DNA from: AV69 sp036498205
GTDB lineage: Bacteria > Verrucomicrobiota > Verrucomicrobiia > Chthoniobacterales > UBA10450
Direction: 5' to 3'
Assembly (NCBI GenBank): GCA_036498205.1
Contig: DASXIC010000003.1
Span: forward strand, 1 to 13,288
DNA length: 13,288 nucleotides
The notes under the pieces: generated by a model
The model's input: only the letters and a program-made list of their open reading frames with translations
Databases searched by the model: none
What the model was told of the DNA's origin: nothing
Position numbers and translations under genes: made by a program
In this document: piece after piece, positions 1 to 6,809 of the stretch
Layout of the letters: every line of letters starts with the position of its first letter
How positions within the stretch are numbered: the first letter of the stretch is position 1

Positions 1-56
1 CTGGAAGGATAAATTGAATCAGTCTGCATGTTTGGCGGCCAATCTGTGACTCAATT

Positions 57-92
57 GAGAGAGGCCGGAAATCTGCCGGGGTGGCCCCTCTT
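57..92. terminator. Imperfect inverted repeat downstream of the MBL-fold gene
   Basis: Arms at about 57-66 and 83-92 can pair over nine positions plus one A-C mismatch, with a 16-base loop that is itself GC-rich. It lies about 60 bases past the stop of the minus-strand hydrolase gene. There is no T-run on either side, so it is at best a weak or factor-assisted terminator. The rest of 1-151 shows no convincing coding signal. A minus-strand ATG near base 30 could begin a gene leaving the window, but only about ten codons are visible. Confidence 0.2.
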
Positions 93-151
93 CCAGTCTG
101 ATTTAAACACCAGCGCGCTACGGAGGAAAATATAAAGTCTGCGCGAACTCT

Positions 152-1084
152 TTAATCGTGGGGAAGCGTCCATGGCTTGAAATAATCGAGCAAAATCAAA
201 TGACCGGGAAGCCGCTGACTTTGGTAATCGCGCAGTACTCGCGGAAAGTCGCTTAGCAATCCAAATTGGAATCCGGCATCGAGGGAACGAAAGAAATCGT
301 CTTGATGACTGGGCACGATGTAACGGGGCCGCAATCGTCTAACGGCTCCGGCAAATCGCGCGCGCGAATCGGGCAGCGCCACTCCTAGAATGGCAAGATC
401 GACAGGCGGCAAATTCTTCGGTGGCAAAAGCGCCGAGGTGCCCCCGGAATCGACATAGATACGCTGGCCGGCGATCTCGACGATATAAGCAAGCGGTTCG
501 CCGCAGACCCAATCGCTTGCTTTTTTTGGGGCGGAGGATCGCAGCGGTCCGGAAAATGGGACCCCAATTGGAAAAACCGTATCGTGCGTCGCGGCAAGGC
601 ACCGAATCTTCCATGGTCCAATGACCCGCGTATCTCCAGGGGCGACCTTCAAACTCGCTTCTTTGGGAACGCCGGAATATCGCGCAAGTTTCACGGCTGT
701 ATCCGACCCGAGCAATTGGGTGTGTCTTCTCCGCATTAGCGTGGGCACATCCAGCAAATGATCAAAATGACCATGCGTGACCAGGATCGCGTCGATCTTT
801 GGCGCCAGATGTTTCGTCGCGGAATCAATACGTTGCTCGTCGGGTTGGATGCGCGAGTCCAAGAGAACAGAAGAAAGGTTGATCCGTGTGAAATAAGGAT
901 CGACCAGGAGCACATGCCTGCCGAACTCGAATTGATAACCATTCGTTCCAAGATACGTCACGCGGACTGAATTAAGGGTGGTTCGGACGAAAGGAGGATC
1001 AGCCGCAACCAACGCAGAGTAATTCTGCAGACCTGCGAAAACCGATTGCGCGGACAGAATTAAGATTAGCAGCGAATGTTTCAT
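152..1084 (-). CDS. Exported metallo-beta-lactamase-fold hydrolase (UlaG-like)
   Basis: This encodes a 310-residue metal-dependent hydrolase of the metallo-beta-lactamase superfamily, closest in layout to the UlaG-like/MBL_fold group. Visible ligands are the H-G-H-F-D-H motif at residues 104-109, His167 in ATHD, Asp212 in YVDSGG and His260 in PSHQDD, which is a complete two-metal set. The N-terminus, MKHSLLILIL followed by SAQSVFAG, looks like a signal peptide with cleavage after VFA, so the mature protein probably acts outside the cytoplasm. I chose the ATG at 1084 because it places this signal at the very N-terminus. An upstream in-frame ATG at 1171 would add 29 residues and bury it. No clear ribosome site precedes either start. 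The gene stands alone and is divergent from the zinc-ribbon gene. Its substrate cannot be told from sequence; lactones, phosphodiesters and lipid amides are all handled by this fold. Confidence 0.85.
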   Translation of the reverse strand: MKHSLLILILSAQSVFAGLQNYSALVAADPPFVRTTLNSVRVTYLGTNGYQFEFGRHVLLVDPYFTRINLSSVLLDSRIQPDEQRIDSATKHLAPKIDAILVTHGHFDHLLDVPTLMRRRHTQLLGSDTAVKLARYSGVPKEASLKVAPGDTRVIGPWKIRCLAATHDTVFPIGVPFSGPLRSSAPKKASDWVCGEPLAYIVEIAGQRIYVDSGGTSALLPPKNLPPVDLAILGVALPDSRARFAGAVRRLRPRYIVPSHQDDFFRSLDAGFQFGLLSDFPRVLRDYQSQRLPGHLILLDYFKPWTLPHD

Positions 1085-1188
1085 CAACGCGGACCGGGAT
1101 TGGCCCGCCCCTCCATTAGAAGAAAAAATCAGAGGGAAAAATAATTTTCTGAGCAGCTCACTCTGAACCATTCATTTTTGATTCCGAA

Positions 1189-1194
1189 AAGGAG
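1189..1194 (+). promoter_or_regulatory. Shine-Dalgarno site that fixes a TTG start
   Basis: AAGGAG lies five bases before the TTG at 1200. It is one of the few strong ribosome binding sites in the window. It supports the TTG over the in-frame ATG at 1242, which has no such site. Confidence 0.6.
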
Positions 1195-1199
1195 TTTGC

Positions 1200-1640
1200 T
1201 TGACGGCTCCCACGCGGCCGGGGAATTTTGCTTTGCCTGCAATGGAATATACCGACGCGCCCACACAAACACCGACCGATACAACGCCCTGTCCCCTCTG
1301 TGGACATCCTTTGCCAAAGGATGCGACTGCCTGCGATCATTGTAACTGGACCAGAGGCGAGCAGGAGACGGCGGAAGGGAAAGCGAGCGACGCCTTTGCA
1401 GTTTTACTGAGCATCATTCCCGGTCTCGGCCATATTTACAAAGGACATAAATTGATTGGCATGTTGCTGATGTTTGTCGCCACTCCAATGGCGGTCGGCC
1501 TGGCGTTGCTCGCCGCCACCGCCACGGCTGGTTTCGCCGTATTGCTGCTCCCACTCTACTGGCTGGGGGTAATGTTTCACGTCTATGGCATCGAGGACCG
1601 CGTCGGTCCGCCCAAAAAGGACGAGGGCGAACAATATTAG
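1200..1640 (+). CDS. Small zinc-ribbon membrane protein
   Basis: This 146-residue protein of unknown function begins with a Pro/Thr-rich stretch of about 30 residues. A zinc ribbon follows, with Cys31 and Cys34 (CPLC) and Cys45 and Cys48 (CDHC). After a short charged linker there are two to three hydrophobic segments at about residues 64-78, 86-108 and 111-128, and a charged tail of about 16 residues. The stretch IIPGLGHIYKGHKLIGMLL resembles the Pro-Gly-x-Gly start of TM2-like membrane domains. A membrane-anchored zinc ribbon of this kind may bind a partner protein at the cytoplasmic face, but no role can be assigned. The TTG start is supported by AAGGAG at 1189-1194. If the ATG at 1242 were used, the protein would lose 14 residues and keep all the features above. 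It converges on pgl, with 49 bases between the stops. Confidence 0.75.
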   Translation: MTAPTRPGNFALPAMEYTDAPTQTPTDTTPCPLCGHPLPKDATACDHCNWTRGEQETAEGKASDAFAVLLSIIPGLGHIYKGHKLIGMLLMFVATPMAVGLALLAATATAGFAVLLLPLYWLGVMFHVYGIEDRVGPPKKDEGEQY

Positions 1641-1644
1641 CTTG

Positions 1645-1679
1645 TCGCCGGCGGCATGTGACACAAAGCCGACTGGCGA
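1645..1679. terminator. Weak hairpin between convergent genes
   Basis: TCGCC at 1645-1649 can pair with GGCGA at 1675-1679, and GGC at 1653-1655 with GCC at 1668-1670 across an internal loop. It sits in the 49-base gap between the zinc-ribbon gene and pgl, where a bidirectional terminator would be expected. There is no T-run, so support is weak. Confidence 0.2.
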
Positions 1680-1689
1680 GGGCCGCGCC

Positions 1690-2382
1690 TCAAGGCGATT
1701 CCGCAATAATCCAGGTCACTTCGCGCGCGTTCTTGTCGACACGCGCAGCCGGCAAACTCTCATCCCCCGCAAAAATGCGCTCGATCAACTTGGGATCTTT
1801 GTTGGCCCCGATAAGAAAACAAACGGCGCGCCCAGCAAATATGAGCGGAAACGTAAAGGTCAAACGCCACGATTGTAATTTCGCTGCATAGTTCGCGACC
1901 ACCCGTTGTACCATCTCCGAGAGCGCCGCGGTTCCGGGAAACAGTGAGGCAGTGTGGCCGTCATCGCCAAGTCCGAGCAGTATCAGGTCGTGCTGGTAAA
2001 TTTTCTCGCCGCGATCTGTTGCAAGGGCATCGAGTCTTTTTTGATATTCCAGCGCCGCAATGGATGGCTCGATTTCTCCACGCATGCGCAAGACCGAGGA
2101 TTCGGGAACACCGGCTGGCTTCAGCAGTGTCTCGCTAACCATTCGAAAATTGCTCTGCTTGTCCTCGGGTGGGACACAGCGTTCGTCGCCAAAAGTAAGA
2201 ATCGTTTTGTTCCAGGGAATGGAGCTCCTGGCTAATTCGCTGTAAACCGGGCGTGGCGTTTCTCCGCCGGAAAGGGCGACGCGAAACTCGCCGCGCTCGA
2301 GAATTGCAGCGCCACCTTTTTCCAGGATAAAGCTCGCCGCGTCGTTCGCGAAATTCTTCGTTCGAACGATTTGGCGGGACAT
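1690..2382 (-). CDS. pgl: 6-phosphogluconolactonase
   Basis: The enzyme hydrolyses 6-phosphoglucono-delta-lactone to 6-phosphogluconate, the second step of the oxidative pentose phosphate pathway, in the cytoplasm. The 230-residue length is normal for the Pgl/DevB family of the NagB-like fold. Signature stretches are LSGGETPRPVY at residues 38-48, FGDERCVPPEDKQSNFRM at 64-81, and LLGLGDDGHTASLFPGT at 135-151, which carries the Gly-Asp-Asp-Gly-His segment around the active site. The ATG at 2382 shares its first base with the TGA of msrA (TGATG), so translation is probably coupled to msrA. No glucose-6-phosphate dehydrogenase or 6-phosphogluconate dehydrogenase gene lies nearby, so the pathway genes are scattered. 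The pairing with msrA makes loose sense, since this pathway supplies NADPH for thioredoxin-dependent repair, but that link is inference. Confidence 0.93.
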   Translation of the reverse strand: MSRQIVRTKNFANDAASFILEKGGAAILERGEFRVALSGGETPRPVYSELARSSIPWNKTILTFGDERCVPPEDKQSNFRMVSETLLKPAGVPESSVLRMRGEIEPSIAALEYQKRLDALATDRGEKIYQHDLILLGLGDDGHTASLFPGTAALSEMVQRVVANYAAKLQSWRLTFTFPLIFAGRAVCFLIGANKDPKLIERIFAGDESLPAARVDKNAREVTWIIAESP

Positions 2383-2858
2383 CAGATCGCGCAGTGTGAC
2401 ATGCCGCGTTTTTCGAGATACCGCTGGTGGTATTCTTCCGCCCGGAAAAACTGGTGCGCCGGTTCGATCTGGGTCACAATCGGACGCCGGAATTTTCCGC
2501 TTTTGGTCAAATCATTCCTGGAGTTTTCCGCCTCCTCCTTTTGCTCGGGCGAATGATAAAAGATGACGGACCGATATTGCCTTCCCACATCCGGCCCCTG
2601 CCGATTAAGAGTAGTGGGATCGTGGTTGGCCCAAAACACGTCGAGCAAATCTCGATAGGAGGTTTTTCCCGGGTCGAATTCAACCTCCACCACTTCGGCA
2701 TGACCGGTTTGATCGCTGCAGACCTCTTCGTAGCTCGGATTGTCGGTCGATCCGCCAGCATAACCGACCGCCGTATTCGTTACTCCGCTCAATCGCCGGA
2801 AAATTTCTTCCACCCCCCAAAAGCATCCGGCTCCGAAGGTGGCTTTTTGCGTTTCCAT
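2382..2858 (-). CDS. msrA: Peptide-methionine (S)-S-oxide reductase MsrA
   Basis: MsrA repairs oxidised proteins by reducing methionine-S-sulfoxide back to methionine, using thioredoxin as electron donor. The GCFWG motif with catalytic Cys12 lies at residues 11-15. Further family marks are VGYAGG (31-36), TGHAEVVEVEFDP (51-63), the FWANHDPTT region (75-83), VGRQYRS (91-97) and a C-terminal Cys156 in SHCAI, the usual place for a resolving cysteine. Cys47 is also present. I chose the ATG at 2858 because residues METQKATFGAGCFWG give the normal short lead before GCFWG. The adjacent ATG at 2861 adds one Met and is equally possible; the longer in-frame start at 2906 would add 16 unusual residues. 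There is no signal peptide, so it is cytoplasmic. It overlaps pgl by one base and is divergent from the sulfotransferase gene. Confidence 0.94.
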   Translation of the reverse strand: METQKATFGAGCFWGVEEIFRRLSGVTNTAVGYAGGSTDNPSYEEVCSDQTGHAEVVEVEFDPGKTSYRDLLDVFWANHDPTTLNRQGPDVGRQYRSVIFYHSPEQKEEAENSRNDLTKSGKFRRPIVTQIEPAHQFFRAEEYHQRYLEKRGMSHCAI

Positions 2859-2967
2859 CATTCTGGACAATGAATCTTTTGCTCGCTCAACGCAACCGAA
2901 GCGCATGCGTAATATTTTGACCTACATTGCTGTTGGCACTTGCTTCTCACGAGCGGGCGAAGCAGAC

Positions 2968-4242
2968 ATGTTCGCGAGTATGGAATCCACCCTCGATCAA
3001 ACCTGTTCCCCTCTGCCGGTGCGAGTCCTAAATCGTTGGGGCAGGTGGATTGACGGGACCAGTTTCGATTTCCCTTACATTTCGTCAGAAGATCTGGTCG
3101 CTGCTGCTCAACGACATTGTGGATTGGACGATTTCGGCGAGGACGATTTTTTGGAACCCCTCTCCCGTCTGGTCAAATCATGCCGGGCAGAGGGCCGCCT
3201 CAACCTCATTGGAAAATTCGCTTTCCGTTCCGACCTGTTTCGGACCTTGTGTAATCGACTCCTGATTCAGCGCGACCGCCGGATTTTCCCAAAAATCTCG
3301 CGTCAACAAATCAAGGAACCGCTCTTTATTGTCGGTCTGCCACGAAGCGGAACCACTCTTTTGCACACTTTGCTCGCGTGTGATCCCAATCATCGTGCGC
3401 CTTTAACCTGGGAGGTGATGCAACCTTCTCCACCGAATCATCACGCCCAGCGCCAGCGCGCCCGTCGCGCAGCAATAAATCTGGGCTGCCTGCAATGGCT
3501 GGCACCGACTTTCCGGCGGGTGCACGCCATCGGTGCGGAGCTGCCGCAGGAATGTGTCAGCCTGATGAGTCCGAGTTTTTTGAGCGACCAATTCGACACC
3601 ATGTATTACGTGCCCTCCTATCGCACATGGTTTCTGAAACAAGATCTATTGCCGGCCTACCGGTATCACCGCCGCTTTCTTCAACATCTGCAGCAAAGAC
3701 AGCGGGCACGGCGCTGGGTATTAAAAGCCCCTGCCCACATGTTCGCATTGCCGGCTTTGCTCTCGACTTATCCCGACGCGCGCTTTGTGCAGACCCATCG
3801 CGATCCTCTGCAAGCAATCACTTCTGTTTCCAGCCTGATCGCGATTTTACGGCGAATTTTCAGTGACGCAGTCGACCCGCTTCAAATCGGTCGGGATGCG
3901 ATTCGTTACTGGTCTGAAACCCTGTCGACGTTCCTGCAGGAACGGGATCGGTTATTGCGCGGGCGGATCTGTGATTTGCATTACTCCGAAATTCGGCGCG
4001 ATCCTATTACGGCAATTCGCCGACTTTATCGTTATTTTGGATGGTCACTATCGCTCGAGGCGGAGCGGCGAATGCGTCTCGCTTTAAGCAACCAACCCCG
4101 CGAGCAGCACGGTTTTCACCGCTACAGTGCGGCCCAGTTCGGTCTTGACAGGGACCTGCAAGCAGGGCGCTTCATTGCTTATTGTGACCGCTTTGGTCTT
4201 CCGTCATCCGCACAAATCGTCCAGACCGAACGCGCCGCTTAG
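2968..4242 (+). CDS. PAPS-dependent sulfotransferase family protein
   Basis: This 424-residue protein belongs to the P-loop-like sulfotransferase family (Sulfotransfer_3 type), which moves sulfate from PAPS to a hydroxyl or amine. The 5'-phosphosulfate loop is IVGLPRSGTTLLH at residues 121-133, directly after PLF. The 3'-phosphate region is WVLKAPAHMFALPALL (250-265) followed by VQTHRDPLQAITSVSSL (274-290), where Arg278 and a Ser would contact PAPS. A helical N-terminal portion of about 110 residues precedes the fold. In-frame codons reach back to 2839, but that would overlap the start of msrA. I prefer the ATG at 2968, while ATGs at 2905 and 2980 are alternatives; none has a strong ribosome site. 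It heads the five-gene operon and ends 15 bases before the first hotdog gene. From context it may modify the polyene or lipid product of this locus. The acceptor is unknown. Confidence 0.85.
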   Translation: MFASMESTLDQTCSPLPVRVLNRWGRWIDGTSFDFPYISSEDLVAAAQRHCGLDDFGEDDFLEPLSRLVKSCRAEGRLNLIGKFAFRSDLFRTLCNRLLIQRDRRIFPKISRQQIKEPLFIVGLPRSGTTLLHTLLACDPNHRAPLTWEVMQPSPPNHHAQRQRARRAAINLGCLQWLAPTFRRVHAIGAELPQECVSLMSPSFLSDQFDTMYYVPSYRTWFLKQDLLPAYRYHRRFLQHLQQRQRARRWVLKAPAHMFALPALLSTYPDARFVQTHRDPLQAITSVSSLIAILRRIFSDAVDPLQIGRDAIRYWSETLSTFLQERDRLLRGRICDLHYSEIRRDPITAIRRLYRYFGWSLSLEAERRMRLALSNQPREQHGFHRYSAAQFGLDRDLQAGRFIAYCDRFGLPSSAQIVQTERAA

Positions 4243-4248
4243 AGGAGG
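4243..4248 (+). promoter_or_regulatory. Shine-Dalgarno site for the first hotdog gene
   Basis: AGGAGG begins just after the sulfotransferase stop codon and lies nine bases before the ATG at 4258. A GTG at 4255, six bases after the site, is a possible alternative start adding one residue. Confidence 0.6.
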
Positions 4249-4257
4249 GCGGGAGTG

Positions 4258-4587
4258 ATGCCGGATGCTCGACAGATGAATATTGAAATTTGCCGCACAA
4301 TTCCGGCCGATCATCCGAGCCTGGCCGGTCATTTTCCGGAAGCGCCCATCGTACCGGGTGTCGTTATCCTCGATGAAGTGGCTGCTGCCCTGACTGAGCA
4401 GCGCAGAGACTGTCAGCTCACCCGCATCTGCGCTGCCAAGTTTCTCCTGCCATTAAAACCTGAGCAACCGTTTACGATTTCTTTTACCGCTGCCAAAGAA
4501 GAAGAAAGGCAGGTCAATTTTCGCTGTCGCGTTGACTCCGTTCTCTTAGTCGAAGGCCGCGTCGAGCTCGGTTGGCGGTCGGAGTGA
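4258..4587 (+). CDS. Short FabZ/FabA-like hotdog dehydratase, ApeI-like
   Basis: This 109-residue single-hotdog protein resembles 3-hydroxyacyl-ACP dehydratases. The family signature is clear: GHFPEAPIVPGVVILDEV at residues 24-41. His25 matches the catalytic histidine of FabZ. Asp39, fourteen residues later, falls where FabZ has Glu and FabA has Asp, so the dyad looks FabA-like. The protein is shorter than FabZ (about 145-150 residues), which fits the small ApeI subunit of aryl polyene systems, known to work as a heteromer with ApeP. A matching ApeP-like gene lies two genes downstream. Its likely role is removing water from 3-hydroxyacyl-ACP during polyene chain growth. It is preceded by a good AGGAGG and followed after four bases by the methyltransferase GTG, so it is surely part of the operon. 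A thioesterase role is the main alternative. Confidence 0.8.
   Translation: MPDARQMNIEICRTIPADHPSLAGHFPEAPIVPGVVILDEVAAALTEQRRDCQLTRICAAKFLLPLKPEQPFTISFTAAKEEERQVNFRCRVDSVLLVEGRVELGWRSE
4581..4584 (+). promoter_or_regulatory. Shine-Dalgarno site for the GTG start of the methyltransferase
   Basis: GGAG lies seven bases before the GTG at 4592 and directly before the TGA that ends the upstream hotdog gene (4585-4587). This arrangement suits coupled translation and supports the GTG start. Confidence 0.5.
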
Positions 4588-4591
4588 TCTC

Positions 4592-5803
4592 GTGGACCTG
4601 GCGATAACGGAGGCACCCGCCTTTGACCCGAAGCCGCGCGATCCGCGACTGGAAAATTGGCTTCAAGATTATCCGCCGGCGCTCTTCAGCGAAAGCTTGT
4701 ATCAAAGCGTCGAACTGATGGAACGCTACAGCATTGATCTGGCTATCGATTTGTTTAACCGGCTGGGCATAACCAATGAGGTCGAAGGGTGGCAATCAGC
4801 CGCCGGGCTATGTCACACACATTCGTTTCAAGCGAATTTCAGTTCCGCGCTGGGATGGCTGTTCGAGCGTTTGATCGAGACCGGTTGCGTCGATGTCCGG
4901 ATTGAGGATAACGCCCGTTCTTATCGCTTTAAGCGTGCACCGTGGCAGCCCGATCTCGCGCGCCTGCGGGAACTCGGTCTGGAAATTGATCGCGCCAACG
5001 CTCCGACTTTGGATCTCTTGGACGAAGCGGCGAATCTCTATCCCGCGGTCGCGCGCGGAGAACAAAGTGGCGAGCAAGGTCTATTCGGGACTCAGGCAAT
5101 ACCACTATGGCTAAACTATTTTCACAACGATAATTTAACCTACACAGTGAATAACTGGATCGGTGCCGCGCTCGCTGCCGATCGGATAAGCGCCCGCCCC
5201 AGACTGAGGATTCTGGAACTCGGTGCCGGCGCCGGCAGTGCCAGCGAGATCCTGCTCCGCTGGTTGGACCAGCGGGGGCTCCTGCCCCGGATAGAACGTT
5301 ACCTTATCACTGAGCCAAATGCTTTTTTCCGCCGCCGCGGCCAGCGTGAGTTATTGAAGCAATATCGCCATCTGCCTCTTGAATGGCAGGGACTCGATAT
5401 GAATTTGCCATGGGACGCTCAGGGAATAGTTGGTGGCGAGTTCGACCTCGTCTACGGCGTCAATGTTCTGCATGTGGCCAAGGATCTTTTCTTCAGCATG
5501 AATCAGGCGTACTGGGCACTGGCACCTGGTGCCTCGCTGGTCATTGGCGAATGTGTACGGCCAACTCCCAATCAACCAATTTATGCCGAACTGATCTTTC
5601 AGCTCTTGGATAGCTTCAGGGATGTGAAGACGGATCCGGAGATTCGATCGAATGCAGGTTTCCTGACGCCGGACCAGTGGCGACGCGCTTTTGCGAGAAC
5701 TGGCTTTGGGCGTGTCGAAGTTACGCCGGACATCGATCGTATTCGTGAGATCTACCCGCATTTTTTTGTCGGCGCTATCTCCGGGCAACGTGCGCCTGAA
5801 TGA
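4592..5803 (+). CDS. SAM-dependent methyltransferase, polyketide-associated type
   Basis: This 403-residue class I methyltransferase transfers a methyl group from S-adenosylmethionine. Motif I is LRILELGAGAGSASEILL (205-222). The acidic end of the next strand is in YLITEPNAFF (237-246). FDLVYGVNVLHVAKDL (284-299) and the strand ASLVIGE (314-320) complete the Rossmann core, giving the look of polyketide-synthase methyltransferase domains (Methyltransf_12 type). Residues 1-200 are not part of that core. They include a region at 47-118 that could be a winged-helix-like dimerisation or substrate lid, as in O-methyltransferases. The start is a GTG at 4592, seven bases after GGAG. The gene follows the ApeI-like gene by four bases. 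In aryl polyenes the aromatic head group is often C-methylated, so this enzyme could do that or methylate the chain. O- versus C-methylation cannot be decided from the sequence. Confidence 0.8.
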   Translation: MDLAITEAPAFDPKPRDPRLENWLQDYPPALFSESLYQSVELMERYSIDLAIDLFNRLGITNEVEGWQSAAGLCHTHSFQANFSSALGWLFERLIETGCVDVRIEDNARSYRFKRAPWQPDLARLRELGLEIDRANAPTLDLLDEAANLYPAVARGEQSGEQGLFGTQAIPLWLNYFHNDNLTYTVNNWIGAALAADRISARPRLRILELGAGAGSASEILLRWLDQRGLLPRIERYLITEPNAFFRRRGQRELLKQYRHLPLEWQGLDMNLPWDAQGIVGGEFDLVYGVNVLHVAKDLFFSMNQAYWALAPGASLVIGECVRPTPNQPIYAELIFQLLDSFRDVKTDPEIRSNAGFLTPDQWRRAFARTGFGRVEVTPDIDRIREIYPHFFVGAISGQRAPE

Positions 5804-5834
5804 TAAGCCCTCTCTCACAAATCGCAGCACGGTG

Positions 5835-6740
5835 ATGCGGAAGAAGTCCCCGCCTCCGCGTCGATGGGCGGACTTGCCGGAGCGCGGTACGCCCATTTCT
5901 CTCCGATTGATTCATTGGATTGCCGTTGGCATCGGGCGCCGGGCCGCGAGACTATTGCTCTACCCGATCACTCTCTATTTTTTAATCAGCGCCCATTCTG
6001 TGCGGCGAATGTCGTATCAATATCTCAGGCGACTGCGCCGGCGGCCGGTTCATTGGTGGCATGTTTTTGGTCATATTCACTGCTTCGCCGCGACGATTCT
6101 AGACCGGGTTTACCTGCTTAGAGGCGAGTTTCAGCATTTCGATGTGACGATTCATCAGAAAGAGATTCTTCACCGACAGGTCGAAAGCGGGCAGGGTTGC
6201 ATCCTTTTGGGATCTCATCTGGGCAGCTTTGAGGTGCTACGCACCCTGGGCGTAACGCAGCAGGATTTTCGCCTCAAAGTGCTAATGGATATTACCCATA
6301 ACGAAAATATTACCCGCTTTCTCGACGCACTTAATCAGGAGATCGCAAGCACTGTAATTGTCCCGGATCGATCGGACACGTTGCTTAAAGTCAAAGAGAG
6401 CTTGGATTCTGGTTTTATGATCGGCATGCTAGGCGATCGTGTGACCAGCGACGGCAAGACCGTTCGCGCTCAATTCCTCGACGCCCCGGCCACGTTCCCG
6501 GCTGGCCCAATCCTGCTTGCCTCGATTATGCATTGCCCGGTTATTCTGTTCTTTGGCCTCTATCGAGGCGGCAATCGTTACGAAATCTATTTTGAGCGCT
6601 TGAGTGAGGAAGTGATCCTGAATCGCGAGCGCCGTGCGGAAGATGTGCAACGCTGGACGCAACGTTATGTCGATCGCCTGGAATATTATACCCGCCTCGC
6701 ACCTTACAATTGGTTCAATTTTTATGCCTTTTGGGACTAG
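5835..6740 (+). CDS. LpxL/HtrB-like lysophospholipid acyltransferase, ApeK-like
   Basis: This 301-residue protein of the bacterial LPLAT family (lipid A acyltransferase, LpxL/HtrB) moves an acyl chain from ACP to a lipid acceptor at the inner face of the inner membrane. The catalytic H-x4-E motif is His128 to Glu133 in GSHLGSFEVLR. The expected downstream blocks are present at about residues 197-204 (IGMLGDRV) and 217-226. A basic N-terminus is followed by a hydrophobic stretch at about residues 24-52 that should anchor or embed it. I chose the ATG at 5835, which gives the normal family length; in-frame GTGs at 5832 and 5790 are alternatives and none has a good ribosome site. Between a methyltransferase and a hotdog gene it most resembles the LPLAT of aryl polyene clusters, which probably attaches the polyene to a lipid. 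It is unlikely to be the housekeeping lipid A enzyme, though that cannot be excluded. Confidence 0.85.
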   Translation: MRKKSPPPRRWADLPERGTPISLRLIHWIAVGIGRRAARLLLYPITLYFLISAHSVRRMSYQYLRRLRRRPVHWWHVFGHIHCFAATILDRVYLLRGEFQHFDVTIHQKEILHRQVESGQGCILLGSHLGSFEVLRTLGVTQQDFRLKVLMDITHNENITRFLDALNQEIASTVIVPDRSDTLLKVKESLDSGFMIGMLGDRVTSDGKTVRAQFLDAPATFPAGPILLASIMHCPVILFFGLYRGGNRYEIYFERLSEEVILNRERRAEDVQRWTQRYVDRLEYYTRLAPYNWFNFYAFWD

Positions 6741-6809
6741 TAATTTCTCCAGATTTTCACTCCGCGAGCCTGCGGTTTCCTCGCCGCCGGCGACTTTCTC
6801 GACCCTTCG

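Noticed and set aside
1150..1160. Palindrome TGAGC-A-GCTCA between the two divergent genes as a possible operator
   Set aside because: Five-base arms are expected by chance many times in a window of this size, and no regulator gene is nearby.
2427..2873. Plus-strand open frame of 148 codons
   Set aside because: It is the mirror of msrA, whose GCFWG and downstream motifs are unmistakable.
2917..2922. TTGACC as a -35 box for the sulfotransferase operon
   Set aside because: No TATAAT-like sequence lies at the right distance (about 2938-2946).
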